64,000 nt of DNA from CAZNXJ01 sp964577115 (GTDB lineage: Bacteria > Planctomycetota > Planctomycetia > Pirellulales > Pirellulaceae), in assembly GCA_964577115.1 (NCBI GenBank), contig CAZNXJ010000013.1:1-64000 (forward strand). The letters run 5' to 3'. This document shows positions 7,207-16,558 of this stretch, piece by piece (positions within the stretch are counted from its first letter, which is position 1; every line of letters starts with the position of its first letter). The translations under genes were made by a program, and so were the position numbers. The notes beneath the pieces are model-generated. The model worked only from the letters and a program-made list of their open reading frames with translations. It did not search any database and had not been told where the DNA came from.

Positions 7207-8784
7207 TTACTGCCGTACGGCGAGCTCGGTGTCGGCGGCAGGCTGCGTGGTGAGCTGAATGCCGCCAAGGAGGGAACGTTCCGCTCGACCGCTCCATTCG
7301 GCCAGCGGGGCCTGGTAGATTCCCAGCACGAGCAGGAGCACGGCGCAGACGATGGCTGCCACCGAGCTGCTCGAGTGCCGGGCCGGTGCGGGGTCGAGCA
7401 CGCCCGGAGCCGGCCGGAAGTACATCGCACTGATCACTCGCAGGTAATAACCCGCTCCGATCGCGGCGTTCAGCGCGCCGAGGATAGCCAACGCGATGAA
7501 CCACCACGAAACCTGCGCCGCGTCGTCACGCAACCCCAGCCCGATCGCGCTGGAGAACAGCGTCAGCTTGCCCCAGAAACCGGCGAGTGGCGGCAGGCCG
7601 GCCATGGAAAACAGCGAGACGGCCATCAAGCCGGCCATCAGTGGACGAACGGTTGCGAGCCCCGCCACATCGTCGACGCTGTCGATGCTCCGCGTGGTGC
7701 TACTGAGATGAGCCAGCACCGCGAACAGGCCCGCCGAACCAATCGTGTAAACGATCAGGTAGTACACCATCGCTCCGGCTCCGCCCATTACGTTCTGGCC
7801 TTCGATCTGCACGCTGGCCACGGCGATGCCGATCAGCATGTATCCGGCATGAGCGATCGACGAATAGGCCATCATGCGACGCAGGTTGTTTTGCCAGAGA
7901 GCACAGACGTTGCCCATCGTCATCGTGAGGACCGATAGCACGAGCGCCAATTGCCAGGCGAACTCGCCAAGCCCTCCGAGCCCGATGACAACGAGCCGCA
8001 CGAGCGCGGCGAAGCCGGCCAGCTTGGGTGCGACCGAGAGAATCGCGGCGTTGGCATTCGACGTTCCCTGAAACACGTCCGGTGCATAGAAGTGGAACGG
8101 AGCCGCCGCGATTTTGAACCCGAGTCCGGCGACGACGAGCGCTAGGCCCACCGTCGTAAACGCGCTGCTCGTACCCTCCAAGGCGCCGCGCACACTGGGC
8201 AGATCGTCCGGCGCGAGCAGCCAGGTCGTTCCCGTCGAACCGTAGATGAAGCTCAGCCCATACAGCAGAATGGCCGACGACAGCACGCTGAGGTAGAAGT
8301 ACTTGGCTGACGATTCGCCAGCAGCCCGCCCGCGGCCGCCGATATAGAGCAGTGCGTAGAGCGGAATCGAGACGAGCTCGAGGCCCACAAACAAGATCAC
8401 CATCTCGTTGGCGCGCGACGCCAGCATAGCGCCGACGACGGCAAACATCATGAGCCCGAGCAGCTCGGTGTGCAGCCGCTGGCTGGGATGCCGAGCGAGC
8501 ATGGCCGTAAACAGTCCGCCGCCGGCGATGGCGAGCAGCCGGAGCACGTGCGCGAGCACGTCGATGATCAACGGACCGGTGAAGAGCGGCTCGGTCGATT
8601 CGCGCCACCGCGGGCCCTCGAGCCCCAGTAGCGCCGCTGCTGCGACAGCGTACAGCACCAGGGCCGCGACGAGCCAGCCGATGCCGCTACGACGAAACGC
8701 GCCGCCGACCGTGATCAGCGTTGCTCCGGCGACGAGCACGGCTTCGGGAACGAGCCACGTTATGGTTTGCCAATCAACGATCAC
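7207..8784 (-). CDS. nuoN: NADH-quinone oxidoreductase subunit N
   Basis: Proton-pumping antiporter-like membrane subunit of respiratory complex I; 525 residues with about 14 transmembrane helices. The conserved core includes KIAAAPFHFYAPDVFQG and MAYSSIAHAGYMLIG, which carries one of the channel-lining lysine/histidine regions. The start is GTG at 8784: GGAG lies 10 bases upstream, and the product then begins VIVDWQTITW, matching the expected short N-terminus. A longer reading from 8844 would lie inside nuoM. It overlaps the nuoM stop by 11 bases and is the last gene of the operon. Confidence 0.95.
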   Translation of the reverse strand: MIVDWQTITWLVPEAVLVAGATLITVGGAFRRSGIGWLVAALVLYAVAAAALLGLEGPRWRESTEPLFTGPLIIDVLAHVLRLLAIAGGGLFTAMLARHPSQRLHTELLGLMMFAVVGAMLASRANEMVILFVGLELVSIPLYALLYIGGRGRAAGESSAKYFYLSVLSSAILLYGLSFIYGSTGTTWLLAPDDLPSVRGALEGTSSAFTTVGLALVVAGLGFKIAAAPFHFYAPDVFQGTSNANAAILSVAPKLAGFAALVRLVVIGLGGLGEFAWQLALVLSVLTMTMGNVCALWQNNLRRMMAYSSIAHAGYMLIGIAVASVQIEGQNVMGGAGAMVYYLIVYTIGSAGLFAVLAHLSSTTRSIDSVDDVAGLATVRPLMAGLMAVSLFSMAGLPPLAGFWGKLTLFSSAIGLGLRDDAAQVSWWFIALAILGALNAAIGAGYYLRVISAMYFRPAPGVLDPAPARHSSSSVAAIVCAVLLLVLGIYQAPLAEWSGRAERSLLGGIQLTTQPAADTELAVRQ

Positions 8785-10432
8785 GTGTGAGCATCTCCAG
8801 CAATGAATCGGGATCGGCGGACGCGCGTCGTTCTTCCGGCGCATAGAGCGCGCGAACGGGCTCTTCCGTCGCGGCCGCAGCCTGGAGAAGCGCGGGTTCC
8901 ATCCGGTCCAGGAAGTATTTCGGATAGAGGCCGATCCAGAAAACGAGCACGGCCAACGGCGCCAGTGCCAGCACTTCTCGCCAACTCAGATCGGCAGGCG
9001 GTGTATCGGTATGGGCATCTGCGTCATGCTCTTCGTGGTGCGGTTCCTTGAGCGGGCCAAAGAATACTCGCTGCACCAGCCAGAGCATGTACCAGGCGCC
9101 GAGAATCACACCTAACGCGGCGAGAACGGCGATGACCCGCAGGGCCGGGGCTTGCGGACCCGCCGCATCGGCGAAAGCCCGCTGGAACGTGCCGATCAGC
9201 ACCATGAACTCGCCAGGAAAACCGTTCAGCCCCGGCAGGCCGATGCTCGAGAACGTAAACAGCAGCATGCAGAACGCCATCCAAGGCGCTCGCCGCGCGA
9301 GCCCGCCGAACTCGCGGATCTGCCGCGTGTGGTACCGTTCGTAGATCATGCCGACGATCGCGAACAACGCTCCCGTCGAGATCCCGTGGTTGATCATCTG
9401 GAGCGTTGCGCCTTCGAGGCCCAGGCGATTGAGCGCGAAGATGCCGAGCATGCAGTAGCCCAGGTGGCTGACGCTGGAATAGGCAATCAGCCGTTTCATG
9501 TCGGCTTGCACCAGTGCGACGAGCGCTCCGTAGATGATGCCGATCACCGACAGCCAGAGAATCCACGGCATCGCCTGAGCGCTCGCGTCGGGCAGCATCG
9601 GAAGACTGAAACGCACGAACCCGTACGTGCCGATCTTCAAGAGCACGCCGGCCAGGAAGACGCTACCGGCCGTCGGAGCTTGCACGTGGGCTAGCGGCAG
9701 CCAGGTGTGCAGTGGGAACAGCGGCACCTTGATCGCAAAACCGATGAACAGCGCTGCAAATAGCCACCACTGGCCGGCCAGTGGCAGGCGATGTGCTTGC
9801 AGCGACGCGGTCAGGTCCGGAATGTTGAACCGCAGCACCCCCGAATCGCTCTGCGTGAAATCCCACACGACGATGGCCAAGAGCCCCAGGAATGTGAGCA
9901 AGCTGCCAGCCAGCGTGTACAGGAAGAACTTGACTGCGGCATACCGCCGCTCTTCGCTGCCCCAGATCCCGATCAGGAAGAACAGCGGAATCAGTGTGAA
10001 TTCAAAGAAGATGTAGAACAGGATGATGTCGCGCGCGGCAAACACGCCCAGGCAGCCGCCGGTCAGCAGGAGCAGCATGCCGTAGAACAGCGGCACGCGG
10101 TCCCGTACGGCCGTCCAGCTGACCAGGACGCTCGTCAGCAGCAGCACCGCGGACAGCGCGAAGAGAAACACGCTGAGGCCGTCCAGCGCCACTTCGAAGC
10201 GGACGTCGAGGTAATCGGAGGTCGCCAACCGGAGCGATGTCACGAAGTGGTCGCCGCCCGCCCCGTCATTGGGAAATTGCGCGACAAGCAGGACGGCGCC
10301 GACCAGGGTCAGCAGCGTCACGCCCAGCGCCGCCCAGCGCACGGTGCGTGCGCCGAGGGGAGCAAGAATCCACATCAGCGCTGCGCCGATAAACGGAAGG
10401 GCCAGCGTGATCAAAAGCAGATACTGCGTCAT
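8774..10432 (-). CDS. nuoM: NADH-quinone oxidoreductase subunit M
   Basis: Antiporter-like proton-channel subunit of complex I; 552 residues and about 14 transmembrane helices, slightly longer than E. coli NuoM. Recognised by FFEFTLIPLFFLIGIWG, the lysine-bearing helix FAIKVPLFPLHTWLPLAHVQAPT, and the RLIAYSSVSHLGYCMLG segment. There is a His/Asp/Glu-rich loop near residue 470 (HHEEHDADAH). It sits between nuoL (77 bases upstream) and nuoN (overlapping), in the standard order. Confidence 0.97.
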   Translation of the reverse strand: MTQYLLLITLALPFIGAALMWILAPLGARTVRWAALGVTLLTLVGAVLLVAQFPNDGAGGDHFVTSLRLATSDYLDVRFEVALDGLSVFLFALSAVLLLTSVLVSWTAVRDRVPLFYGMLLLLTGGCLGVFAARDIILFYIFFEFTLIPLFFLIGIWGSEERRYAAVKFFLYTLAGSLLTFLGLLAIVVWDFTQSDSGVLRFNIPDLTASLQAHRLPLAGQWWLFAALFIGFAIKVPLFPLHTWLPLAHVQAPTAGSVFLAGVLLKIGTYGFVRFSLPMLPDASAQAMPWILWLSVIGIIYGALVALVQADMKRLIAYSSVSHLGYCMLGIFALNRLGLEGATLQMINHGISTGALFAIVGMIYERYHTRQIREFGGLARRAPWMAFCMLLFTFSSIGLPGLNGFPGEFMVLIGTFQRAFADAAGPQAPALRVIAVLAALGVILGAWYMLWLVQRVFFGPLKEPHHEEHDADAHTDTPPADLSWREVLALAPLAVLVFWIGLYPKYFLDRMEPALLQAAAATEEPVRALYAPEERRASADPDSLLEMLTRDR

Positions 10433-10509
10433 TGATTCGGAACCTGCATTGCCGTCAAAGTTTGCTCACAGAAATTCAATTCGTCCTAGAGTCGCTTGCG
10501 TTCGTTCGG

Positions 10510-12972
10510 CTAAGTCGTCCAGAACACACGGACGAGGATCAACAGCAGCACGCCCATAGCCATCGACAGTGCGTAGAACTGGACCAGGCCCATCTGGAGC
10601 GATCGCATGAGATTGCCAAGTGCGACGGGGATGCGCGCGAAGAGATTCACGATCCCGTCAATGATCCAGCGGTCGAACCAGTAAAAAATCTCGGCCACCA
10701 GCCGCAGCGGGCGAACGATGGCGAAGTCGTAGAGTTCGTCGAAATAGAACTTGCCCACGGAAAGCCGATAGGGCGACACGAAATTGGCGACAATGAGCGG
10801 CGCGGCCAGGATCAGCAGCGCGAGCTTAACGATTCCACCGATCAGCCGCGCGAGCCACCCGAGGTACACGCGGTCGGCCACGTTGACCAGCGCTCGCACC
10901 CAGGGCCAGTCGCGCATCCGTTGGAATGCGTCGCCGCTCGTAATGCGCCGCTGCCAGTCGAAACGCATCAGATCGGCCAGCCAACGCACTTCGCTCGGTT
11001 CACCCAAGTACAGGAATGCGGCCAGCCCGATACCCACCAGCGCCACGATGGTACTGATAACGGCGACGTCGACGTGCATTCCTGCTTCGACTCGCGTCGC
11101 CGCCACCGCCTCGGCGGCCAGCGACGGCGTCGCGGCAAGGTAGTCGCTGAAGATGTTGTGCGGCGTCGATGTGTAGCTGCGTTCGAAGGCAAGCCCGACG
11201 AGGACGGCACAGACGGCGAGCACAATGAGCGGCACCGACATGTTTGGCGGCGACTCGTGGGCGTGCCCTGCTGCTTCGGCCGGCACTTGCTGCTCGCCAT
11301 AGAACGTCATGTAGAACGCACGGAACGTGTAGAATGCCGTCAGCCCCGCGGTGAACACCGCCACCCAGTACAGCAGCTGGTAGACATTGGCGGCCGTTTC
11401 GTCGCTCCACAGATACCACGGCCCACGCGCGGATGCCGCTTCACTCTCACCCGCGACGTGCTGCACGAAGAGCAAGTCGTCCGAGCTGCTTGCGTGTTCG
11501 GCTTCATGATGCGCCAGCTCGTGGACGCGGTCGTGGACGGCGCCCAGAATCGCGTCTTTGCTCCAGAAGCCCGCCAGCGGCACGATACCGGCCAAGGCTA
11601 GGCAGCCGGCGAGAAACGTCCAGTGGGTGATCGGCATGATGTGCCGTAGGCCACCAAACCGCCGCATGTCGATCACGTTCCCCATTGCGTGCATCACGCT
11701 ACCCGCGCCGAGGAACAACAGCGCCTTGAAGAACGCGTGCGTGAACAGGTGGAACATGCCGGCCGTGATGCCTGCAAACGTGCCGACGCCCAGGCCCAGA
11801 AACATGTATCCCAGCTGGCTGACTGTCGAGTAGGCCAATACGCGTTTCAAATCAAACTGCGTCAGTGCAATTAGGCCGGCAATCAGTGCGGTCAACCCGC
11901 CGATGCAGGCGACCACGAGCTGCGCGTCGGGCGAAGCCATATACAGCGGCGAGCAGCGCGTCACCATGTACACGCCGGCGGTCACCATCGTTGCGGCATG
12001 GATCAGCGCGCTGACGGGTGTCGGGCCTTCCATCGCGTCGGGCAACCAGACGTGCAGCGGGAACTGAGCACTCTTGCCGCATGCACCCACGAGGAGCAGT
12101 AGGCAGATCGCAAGCGCGACGCCGCCGGTTCGATAGGAGCCGGCCGGTCGATCGAGCACGCCGTGGACGACCGTCACGCCATCGCCGGTGGGAACTTCGG
12201 TCAATGAATCCAGGACGATGCGCTGCGTCGATCCATCGGCCTGCGGGATGTGGGCGGTCGAGTGATAATTCAGCGTCCCGTAGGTGATCCAGATCAGGAA
12301 CAGGGCGAGGCCAAAACCGAAATCGCCGACGCGGTTGACCAGGAACGCCTTCTTGCCGGCCGCGGCCGCCGCCGGCTTCTCGTACCAGAAGCCGATCAGC
12401 AGATAGCTGCAAACACCGACCGCCTCCCAGAAGACGAACAGAAGCAAAAAGTTACTGGACGAGACCAGCATGGTCATCGAGAAGACGAACAGCGACATGT
12501 AGGCGAAGAACCGCCAATAGCCGCGATCGCCGTGCATGTAACCGGTCGAGAAGACGGCCACCAGCAGCGAGATGAACGTGACCATCCCGAGCATCATGGA
12601 GGTCAGAGCGTCGGTGCGCAGGGCGATGCTGATGGTGAAGTCGCGCGAACCGCCATCGACAGCGGCATGCGCCGCGCCGTCGGCGGGTGGGATGAGCTGT
12701 TGCTGGTAGGCGTCGGAAACGTCGGCCCACGTCCAGAGCTCGATGACGCGCTGGAACGCGGTCCCGTCGCGCGTCAGGTGTTCCTGCTGATAGGCCACTT
12801 CGCGTATCAGCAGCAAGCTGGCGACAAAGGACACCGCAAACGCGGCAATGGTGACGAGTCCGGCAGCCCACCCGAAACGGCGCAGCGGCCGGGCGCCGAG
12901 CAGGGGCAGGAGCAGGGCCGCACACAGCGGCGCTGCCGGGATCAACACCATCAAGACTTCGATACGAACCAT
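10510..12972 (-). CDS. nuoL: NADH-quinone oxidoreductase subunit L (enlarged)
   Basis: Largest antiporter-like subunit of complex I, with the C-terminal lateral helix. At 820 residues it is about 200 longer than E. coli NuoL. The core is intact: FVFWEAVGVCSYLLIGFWYE, SAQFPLHVWLPDAMEGPTPVSALIHAATMV and RVLAYSTVSQLGYMFLG. The extra length comes from hydrophilic insertions at about residues 85-130, 250-290 and 470-520 (the last His/Glu-rich) and a long C-terminal part. These loops are probably outside the membrane. It lies 54 bases downstream of nuoK. Confidence 0.96.
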   Translation of the reverse strand: MVRIEVLMVLIPAAPLCAALLLPLLGARPLRRFGWAAGLVTIAAFAVSFVASLLLIREVAYQQEHLTRDGTAFQRVIELWTWADVSDAYQQQLIPPADGAAHAAVDGGSRDFTISIALRTDALTSMMLGMVTFISLLVAVFSTGYMHGDRGYWRFFAYMSLFVFSMTMLVSSSNFLLLFVFWEAVGVCSYLLIGFWYEKPAAAAAGKKAFLVNRVGDFGFGLALFLIWITYGTLNYHSTAHIPQADGSTQRIVLDSLTEVPTGDGVTVVHGVLDRPAGSYRTGGVALAICLLLLVGACGKSAQFPLHVWLPDAMEGPTPVSALIHAATMVTAGVYMVTRCSPLYMASPDAQLVVACIGGLTALIAGLIALTQFDLKRVLAYSTVSQLGYMFLGLGVGTFAGITAGMFHLFTHAFFKALLFLGAGSVMHAMGNVIDMRRFGGLRHIMPITHWTFLAGCLALAGIVPLAGFWSKDAILGAVHDRVHELAHHEAEHASSSDDLLFVQHVAGESEAASARGPWYLWSDETAANVYQLLYWVAVFTAGLTAFYTFRAFYMTFYGEQQVPAEAAGHAHESPPNMSVPLIVLAVCAVLVGLAFERSYTSTPHNIFSDYLAATPSLAAEAVAATRVEAGMHVDVAVISTIVALVGIGLAAFLYLGEPSEVRWLADLMRFDWQRRITSGDAFQRMRDWPWVRALVNVADRVYLGWLARLIGGIVKLALLILAAPLIVANFVSPYRLSVGKFYFDELYDFAIVRPLRLVAEIFYWFDRWIIDGIVNLFARIPVALGNLMRSLQMGLVQFYALSMAMGVLLLILVRVFWTT

Positions 12973-13026
12973 GGCCGTTCCACGAGGTTGTTGTATGGGA
13001 GCAAAGGCGGCACGCCGCGGATCGCG

Positions 13027-13473
13027 CTAGACGCGGCTGCGATGCAATTCGACCTTCTCATCCAGCTGGGGCGCGATACCGGCTGGCGTCAGCGTGGGCC
13101 ACACCTGTTCTTCTTCCTCGGGCTCTTCGGGGATCTTTCGATCGACGTACGCTGCCTGACCTTCTTCTCGCAGGTCCTGCCAGTACACGACGTCGAGCGT
13201 CCCGCTGTGGTGATAGAGCATCAGGATGAGCGCCAGGGCGATAGCGGCCTCGCAGGCGGCGATGGTAATCACGAATACGACCAGCGACTGCCCGCCCCAG
13301 TCCTGATGGAAGCGGCTCCAAGCCACTAGCGACATCGACACGCCTTGCAGCATCATTTCGGCGCAGAGGAACATCACAATCAAGTTGCGCCGCACGAGGA
13401 ACCCGACCAGGCCCAGCGTGAAGAGCAGTCCTCCGACTAGCAGATAATTGTTCAACAGATCCAGTTCGCTCAT
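13027..13473 (-). CDS. nuoK: NADH-quinone oxidoreductase subunit K (C-terminal extension)
   Basis: Small three-helix proton-channel subunit of complex I. The first 100 residues are a normal NuoK, with the conserved membrane glutamates in LCAEMML and ACEAAIALA. A further 48-residue acidic, Pro-rich tail (with a PEEPEEEE run) extends beyond the usual end of the family and probably sits at a membrane face. The start overlaps the nuoJ stop in an ATGA arrangement, so the two are translationally coupled. Confidence 0.95.
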   Translation of the reverse strand: MSELDLLNNYLLVGGLLFTLGLVGFLVRRNLIVMFLCAEMMLQGVSMSLVAWSRFHQDWGGQSLVVFVITIAACEAAIALALILMLYHHSGTLDVVYWQDLREEGQAAYVDRKIPEEPEEEEQVWPTLTPAGIAPQLDEKVELHRSRV

Positions 13474-14651
13474 ACCGCGCCGTCCTCCTCCGCATCGCGC
13501 CGCCGCGAGCCGTGGCTGACAATCGCCACAGCGCCCACCAGCGCGGCCAGCAGCACGGTACCGGCGGCTTCGACCGACACGAGGTGTCGACTGAACAGCT
13601 CGGTTCCCAAATGCGCCATGTGTTGTTGATGCAGCACGTCGTCGCGTGCCTCGAGGAAATTCAAGTCCACTCCGCTTACGTTCAATTCCGGATCGACGGC
13701 ATTTACCGCCGCGGGAAGCTGCTCCTTGAGTTGCTCCACATGCTCGGCCGGCACATTGCCGCGCAGCTGCACGACGAGCGTGTGGTTGTCGGCCAGCGAG
13801 GCATCGACGAGCTGGTCGTCTTCGAGTAGTCGCAGCTTGTTGTCATCGCGTAGGTCCGGCAGGGCCTGAGCGACCTTCCAGCGCATCGGCTTGGCCGGGG
13901 AGCCGAACAGCAGGATCGAGAGCACGATGACCATCGCCGCGGCCGTCAGGACCGAAAACAGTTTCGGAAACCAGCCCCAGCTCAGCCGGTCGTACACCGC
14001 ATGCCCTGTAGGCTGAGCCAGCATGATCATGAACAGCAGCGTGACGACAATCGCTCCGGCGTACACGACGATCGTTGCGACTCCGAGGAACTGAGCTCCC
14101 TGGAACAGGAACAGGGCGGCCGTTCCGAAGAGCGAAAGGGCGAACCAAATCGCCGCGTACACGGCACTGCGCATCGATATCGTCGCGGCCGCGCTCCCGA
14201 GGGTCAGCAGGGCGAGCAGCCAGAACAGAACACGCTCGCCCAGCGGTAGTCGTAAGGAAAACGCGGCTGCCAGCAGGCCGAGACCGACGATGCCCAGCAC
14301 GGCGCCGATGCGCCGAGCGGTTTGGGTGCCCTGGGGAAGAATGAGCAGTAATCCGATCGCGCCGAGCAGGATGCCCCAGGTAAACGGCTTGCTTGCGGCG
14401 GGCGCTGCAGCGGCCCAAAAGCGCGATGCGGTATCCGCCAGCGTACTGCGGACCGGGCCCGAGACAGCCAGCGCGACGACAGCGACGAGTCCCGCGAGCA
14501 TGGCTACGAGCACGGCCAATACGCGGCCGCCGCGCGAACGGGCAAGCCACCAGGCAAATAGCGCGGCCAACAATACGGCCGCCGCCAACCAGCCCCATGT
14601 GGCGAATAGCGACTCTTCAACTTCCTGAGCCAGAAGAATGCCGGGATTCAC
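13470..14651 (-). CDS. nuoJ: NADH-quinone oxidoreductase subunit J (doubled length)
   Basis: Membrane subunit of complex I. E. coli NuoJ is 184 residues with five helices; this protein has 393. About 145 extra N-terminal residues carry roughly four additional hydrophobic helices. The canonical NuoJ block follows: RSAVYAAIWFALSLFGTAALF and the signature FLGVATIVVYAGAIVVTLLFMI. A soluble insertion of about 90 residues (around 256-345) separates it from the last helix (about 353-375). The insertion is charged and could fold on its own. The stop overlaps nuoK and the start overlaps the nuoI stop. Confidence 0.92.
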   Translation of the reverse strand: MNPGILLAQEVEESLFATWGWLAAAVLLAALFAWWLARSRGGRVLAVLVAMLAGLVAVVALAVSGPVRSTLADTASRFWAAAAPAASKPFTWGILLGAIGLLLILPQGTQTARRIGAVLGIVGLGLLAAAFSLRLPLGERVLFWLLALLTLGSAAATISMRSAVYAAIWFALSLFGTAALFLFQGAQFLGVATIVVYAGAIVVTLLFMIMLAQPTGHAVYDRLSWGWFPKLFSVLTAAAMVIVLSILLFGSPAKPMRWKVAQALPDLRDDNKLRLLEDDQLVDASLADNHTLVVQLRGNVPAEHVEQLKEQLPAAVNAVDPELNVSGVDLNFLEARDDVLHQQHMAHLGTELFSRHLVSVEAAGTVLLAALVGAVAIVSHGSRRRDAEEDGAV

Positions 14652-15193
14652 AGCGTGCCTCCATATTTAGGAGACTGCATTGGCTCTTTATCCTTCGTCT
14701 GGTCGTACACACTCAGCAACTTTTCTTTGTTGAATACCATCTCTTCCCGGCTGCGGCCGGTCAGGTTGTAGAGGCTCGTCAACTCGATCGCGTCGACCGG
14801 GCACGCCTCTTCACACATGCCGCAGTAGATACAACGCAGCTCGTCAATCACGAAGCTCTGCGGATACTTCTCGCGATCGGGCCAGGGGCTCTCGGCCGCA
14901 ATGATGTCGATGCATCGCGCCGGGCAGGCGGTCGCACAAAGAAAGCAAGCGACGCATTTCACGCGACCTTCGTCGTCGCGATTCAAGCGATGAACGCCCC
15001 GGTAAATCAGCGGATTCCCGATTTCCGGCTCCTGGTCTGGATAGCTTACCGTGACGGTTTTTCCCGACAAGGAGCGGCGGAGGTGCCGAAATGTAGTACT
15101 TAACCCCTCGACGAACAGCGGCAAATACATCTGGCCGGTGACGCCGAGCTGCGGTTCCTCGACCCAAAGAATGGATGGATCATCTTCACGCAT
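14648..15193 (-). CDS. nuoI: NADH-quinone oxidoreductase subunit I
   Basis: Ferredoxin-like subunit carrying clusters N6a and N6b in the peripheral arm. Both 4Fe-4S motifs are intact: CVACFLCATACPARC and CIYCGMCEEACPVD. From the ATG at 15193 the product has 181 residues, the usual size. A longer frame to 15274 adds residues that overlap nuoH and do not look like NuoI. It overlaps the nuoH stop by 8 bases and the nuoJ start by 4. Confidence 0.96.
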   Translation of the reverse strand: MREDDPSILWVEEPQLGVTGQMYLPLFVEGLSTTFRHLRRSLSGKTVTVSYPDQEPEIGNPLIYRGVHRLNRDDEGRVKCVACFLCATACPARCIDIIAAESPWPDREKYPQSFVIDELRCIYCGMCEEACPVDAIELTSLYNLTGRSREEMVFNKEKLLSVYDQTKDKEPMQSPKYGGTL

Positions 15194-16475
15194 GGCCGAT
15201 GGCTCCCGTCGAACGTTGATTGTCAGAATCCAACTCGCGCCGCGGCCGGTTATCCGCGATTCGCGGCCCGGCAAAGGCGACCGCCAGCCACGCCACGATC
15301 GCGACGATAAACCCTGGGATGATCATCAGCCACGCGGATGCGGTCGGGCCGAGTGCGGGAATGACGAACGAAATTTTGAGCTGCTCGAGGACGGCAACGG
15401 CAACCAGGTTGATCAGCCCGAGCGGCAGCATGACCTTCCACGCCAAGGCCATCAATTGATCGAAGCGGAATCGCGGCCAACTCCAGCGGACCAGCATAAA
15501 GAACACGATCACTAGGAAGATCTTGACGAGCAGCACGGCGATTCGGAGCAGAGCCGTGAACCAGCCAATCCCTTCGGCTGCGGCCGCGCCGGAAGCGACG
15601 CTGCTCGGATCCGGCGTCTGCCAGGGACCGGTGATGCCCCAGAAATGCCAGCCGCCAAGGAACAGGATGACGATCAGGAACGCGGCCGTCACCATGTGCA
15701 GGTATTCGCCCACCAGGAACAGCAAGAGCTTCATGCCCGCGTATTCCGTGTGGTAGCCGCCGACCAGTTCCTGTTCGGCTTCAGGAAGGTCGAACGGTAA
15801 TCTCGCTGCTTCGGCGAACGCCGCCGTGGCGAAAACGATGAAGCCGAGCGGCTGTGAGAAGGCGAACCAAACACCGCTCGCCGCCTGGTGCTGAATGATC
15901 TGCTCGAGGTTCAGCGTCGAGCACGCCAAAACGATCCCGAGAATTCCCAGGCCGAGCGGCAGTTCATAAGCGATCAACTGAGCACTCGAACGCAGCCCGC
16001 CGAGAAAACTGTATTTGTTGTTGCTGGCCCAGCCGCCGAGAATGACGCCGTATACCGCGACGCTCGACAGGGCGAACACATAGATTAGGCCGACATCCAG
16101 CCCTGGCGCCACGACCAGTGGTACTTCCTCGGACCATCCCCAGCCGCCCAGTTCCAGCGGCGGTAGAACGCTGCCGAACGGAATCGCGGCGAAGACGGCG
16201 AGCGCTGCCACCAGAATCGATATGGGGGCGACGATGAACAACGCTCGATCGACATGCGCCGGTGTGAATTCTTCTTTGAGAATAATCTTCAGACCGTCGG
16301 CCAGCGGCTGACCGAGACCGAACAGGCGGATCTTAGTCAGCGGAATACCTACTCGGTTCGGACCTACGCGGTCTTGAACCCAGGCGGCGATTCGCCGCTC
16401 GAGCCACACGGCGTACGCGGCGGCCGTCATGATGCCGCCGGTCAGCACGGCAATTTTGATCAGCGCTTCAAGCAT
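15186..16475 (-). CDS. nuoH: NADH-quinone oxidoreductase subunit H
   Basis: Membrane subunit at the junction of the two arms, lining the quinone-binding chamber. 429 residues, somewhat longer than the usual 325-350. Conserved segments include ERRIAAWVQDRVGPNRVGIP, the GWASNNKYSFLGGLRSSAQL loop and RLPFDLPEAEQELVGGYHTEY. There is a hydrophilic insertion at about residues 280-300 before the FLVIVFFMLVRWSWPRFRFDQL region. The gene lies between nuoG (83 bases) and nuoI (overlap). Confidence 0.97.
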   Translation of the reverse strand: MLEALIKIAVLTGGIMTAAAYAVWLERRIAAWVQDRVGPNRVGIPLTKIRLFGLGQPLADGLKIILKEEFTPAHVDRALFIVAPISILVAALAVFAAIPFGSVLPPLELGGWGWSEEVPLVVAPGLDVGLIYVFALSSVAVYGVILGGWASNNKYSFLGGLRSSAQLIAYELPLGLGILGIVLACSTLNLEQIIQHQAASGVWFAFSQPLGFIVFATAAFAEAARLPFDLPEAEQELVGGYHTEYAGMKLLLFLVGEYLHMVTAAFLIVILFLGGWHFWGITGPWQTPDPSSVASGAAAAEGIGWFTALLRIAVLLVKIFLVIVFFMLVRWSWPRFRFDQLMALAWKVMLPLGLINLVAVAVLEQLKISFVIPALGPTASAWLMIIPGFIVAIVAWLAVAFAGPRIADNRPRRELDSDNQRSTGAIGHA

Positions 16476-16558
16476 GCTGCGCGTCTTTCGTTTTCAATCT
16501 TGTTTCTCGTTGGTCTGGTGATCCACGGCGGCGCCCGCGCGGCTGCCCGTGGCCGCGA

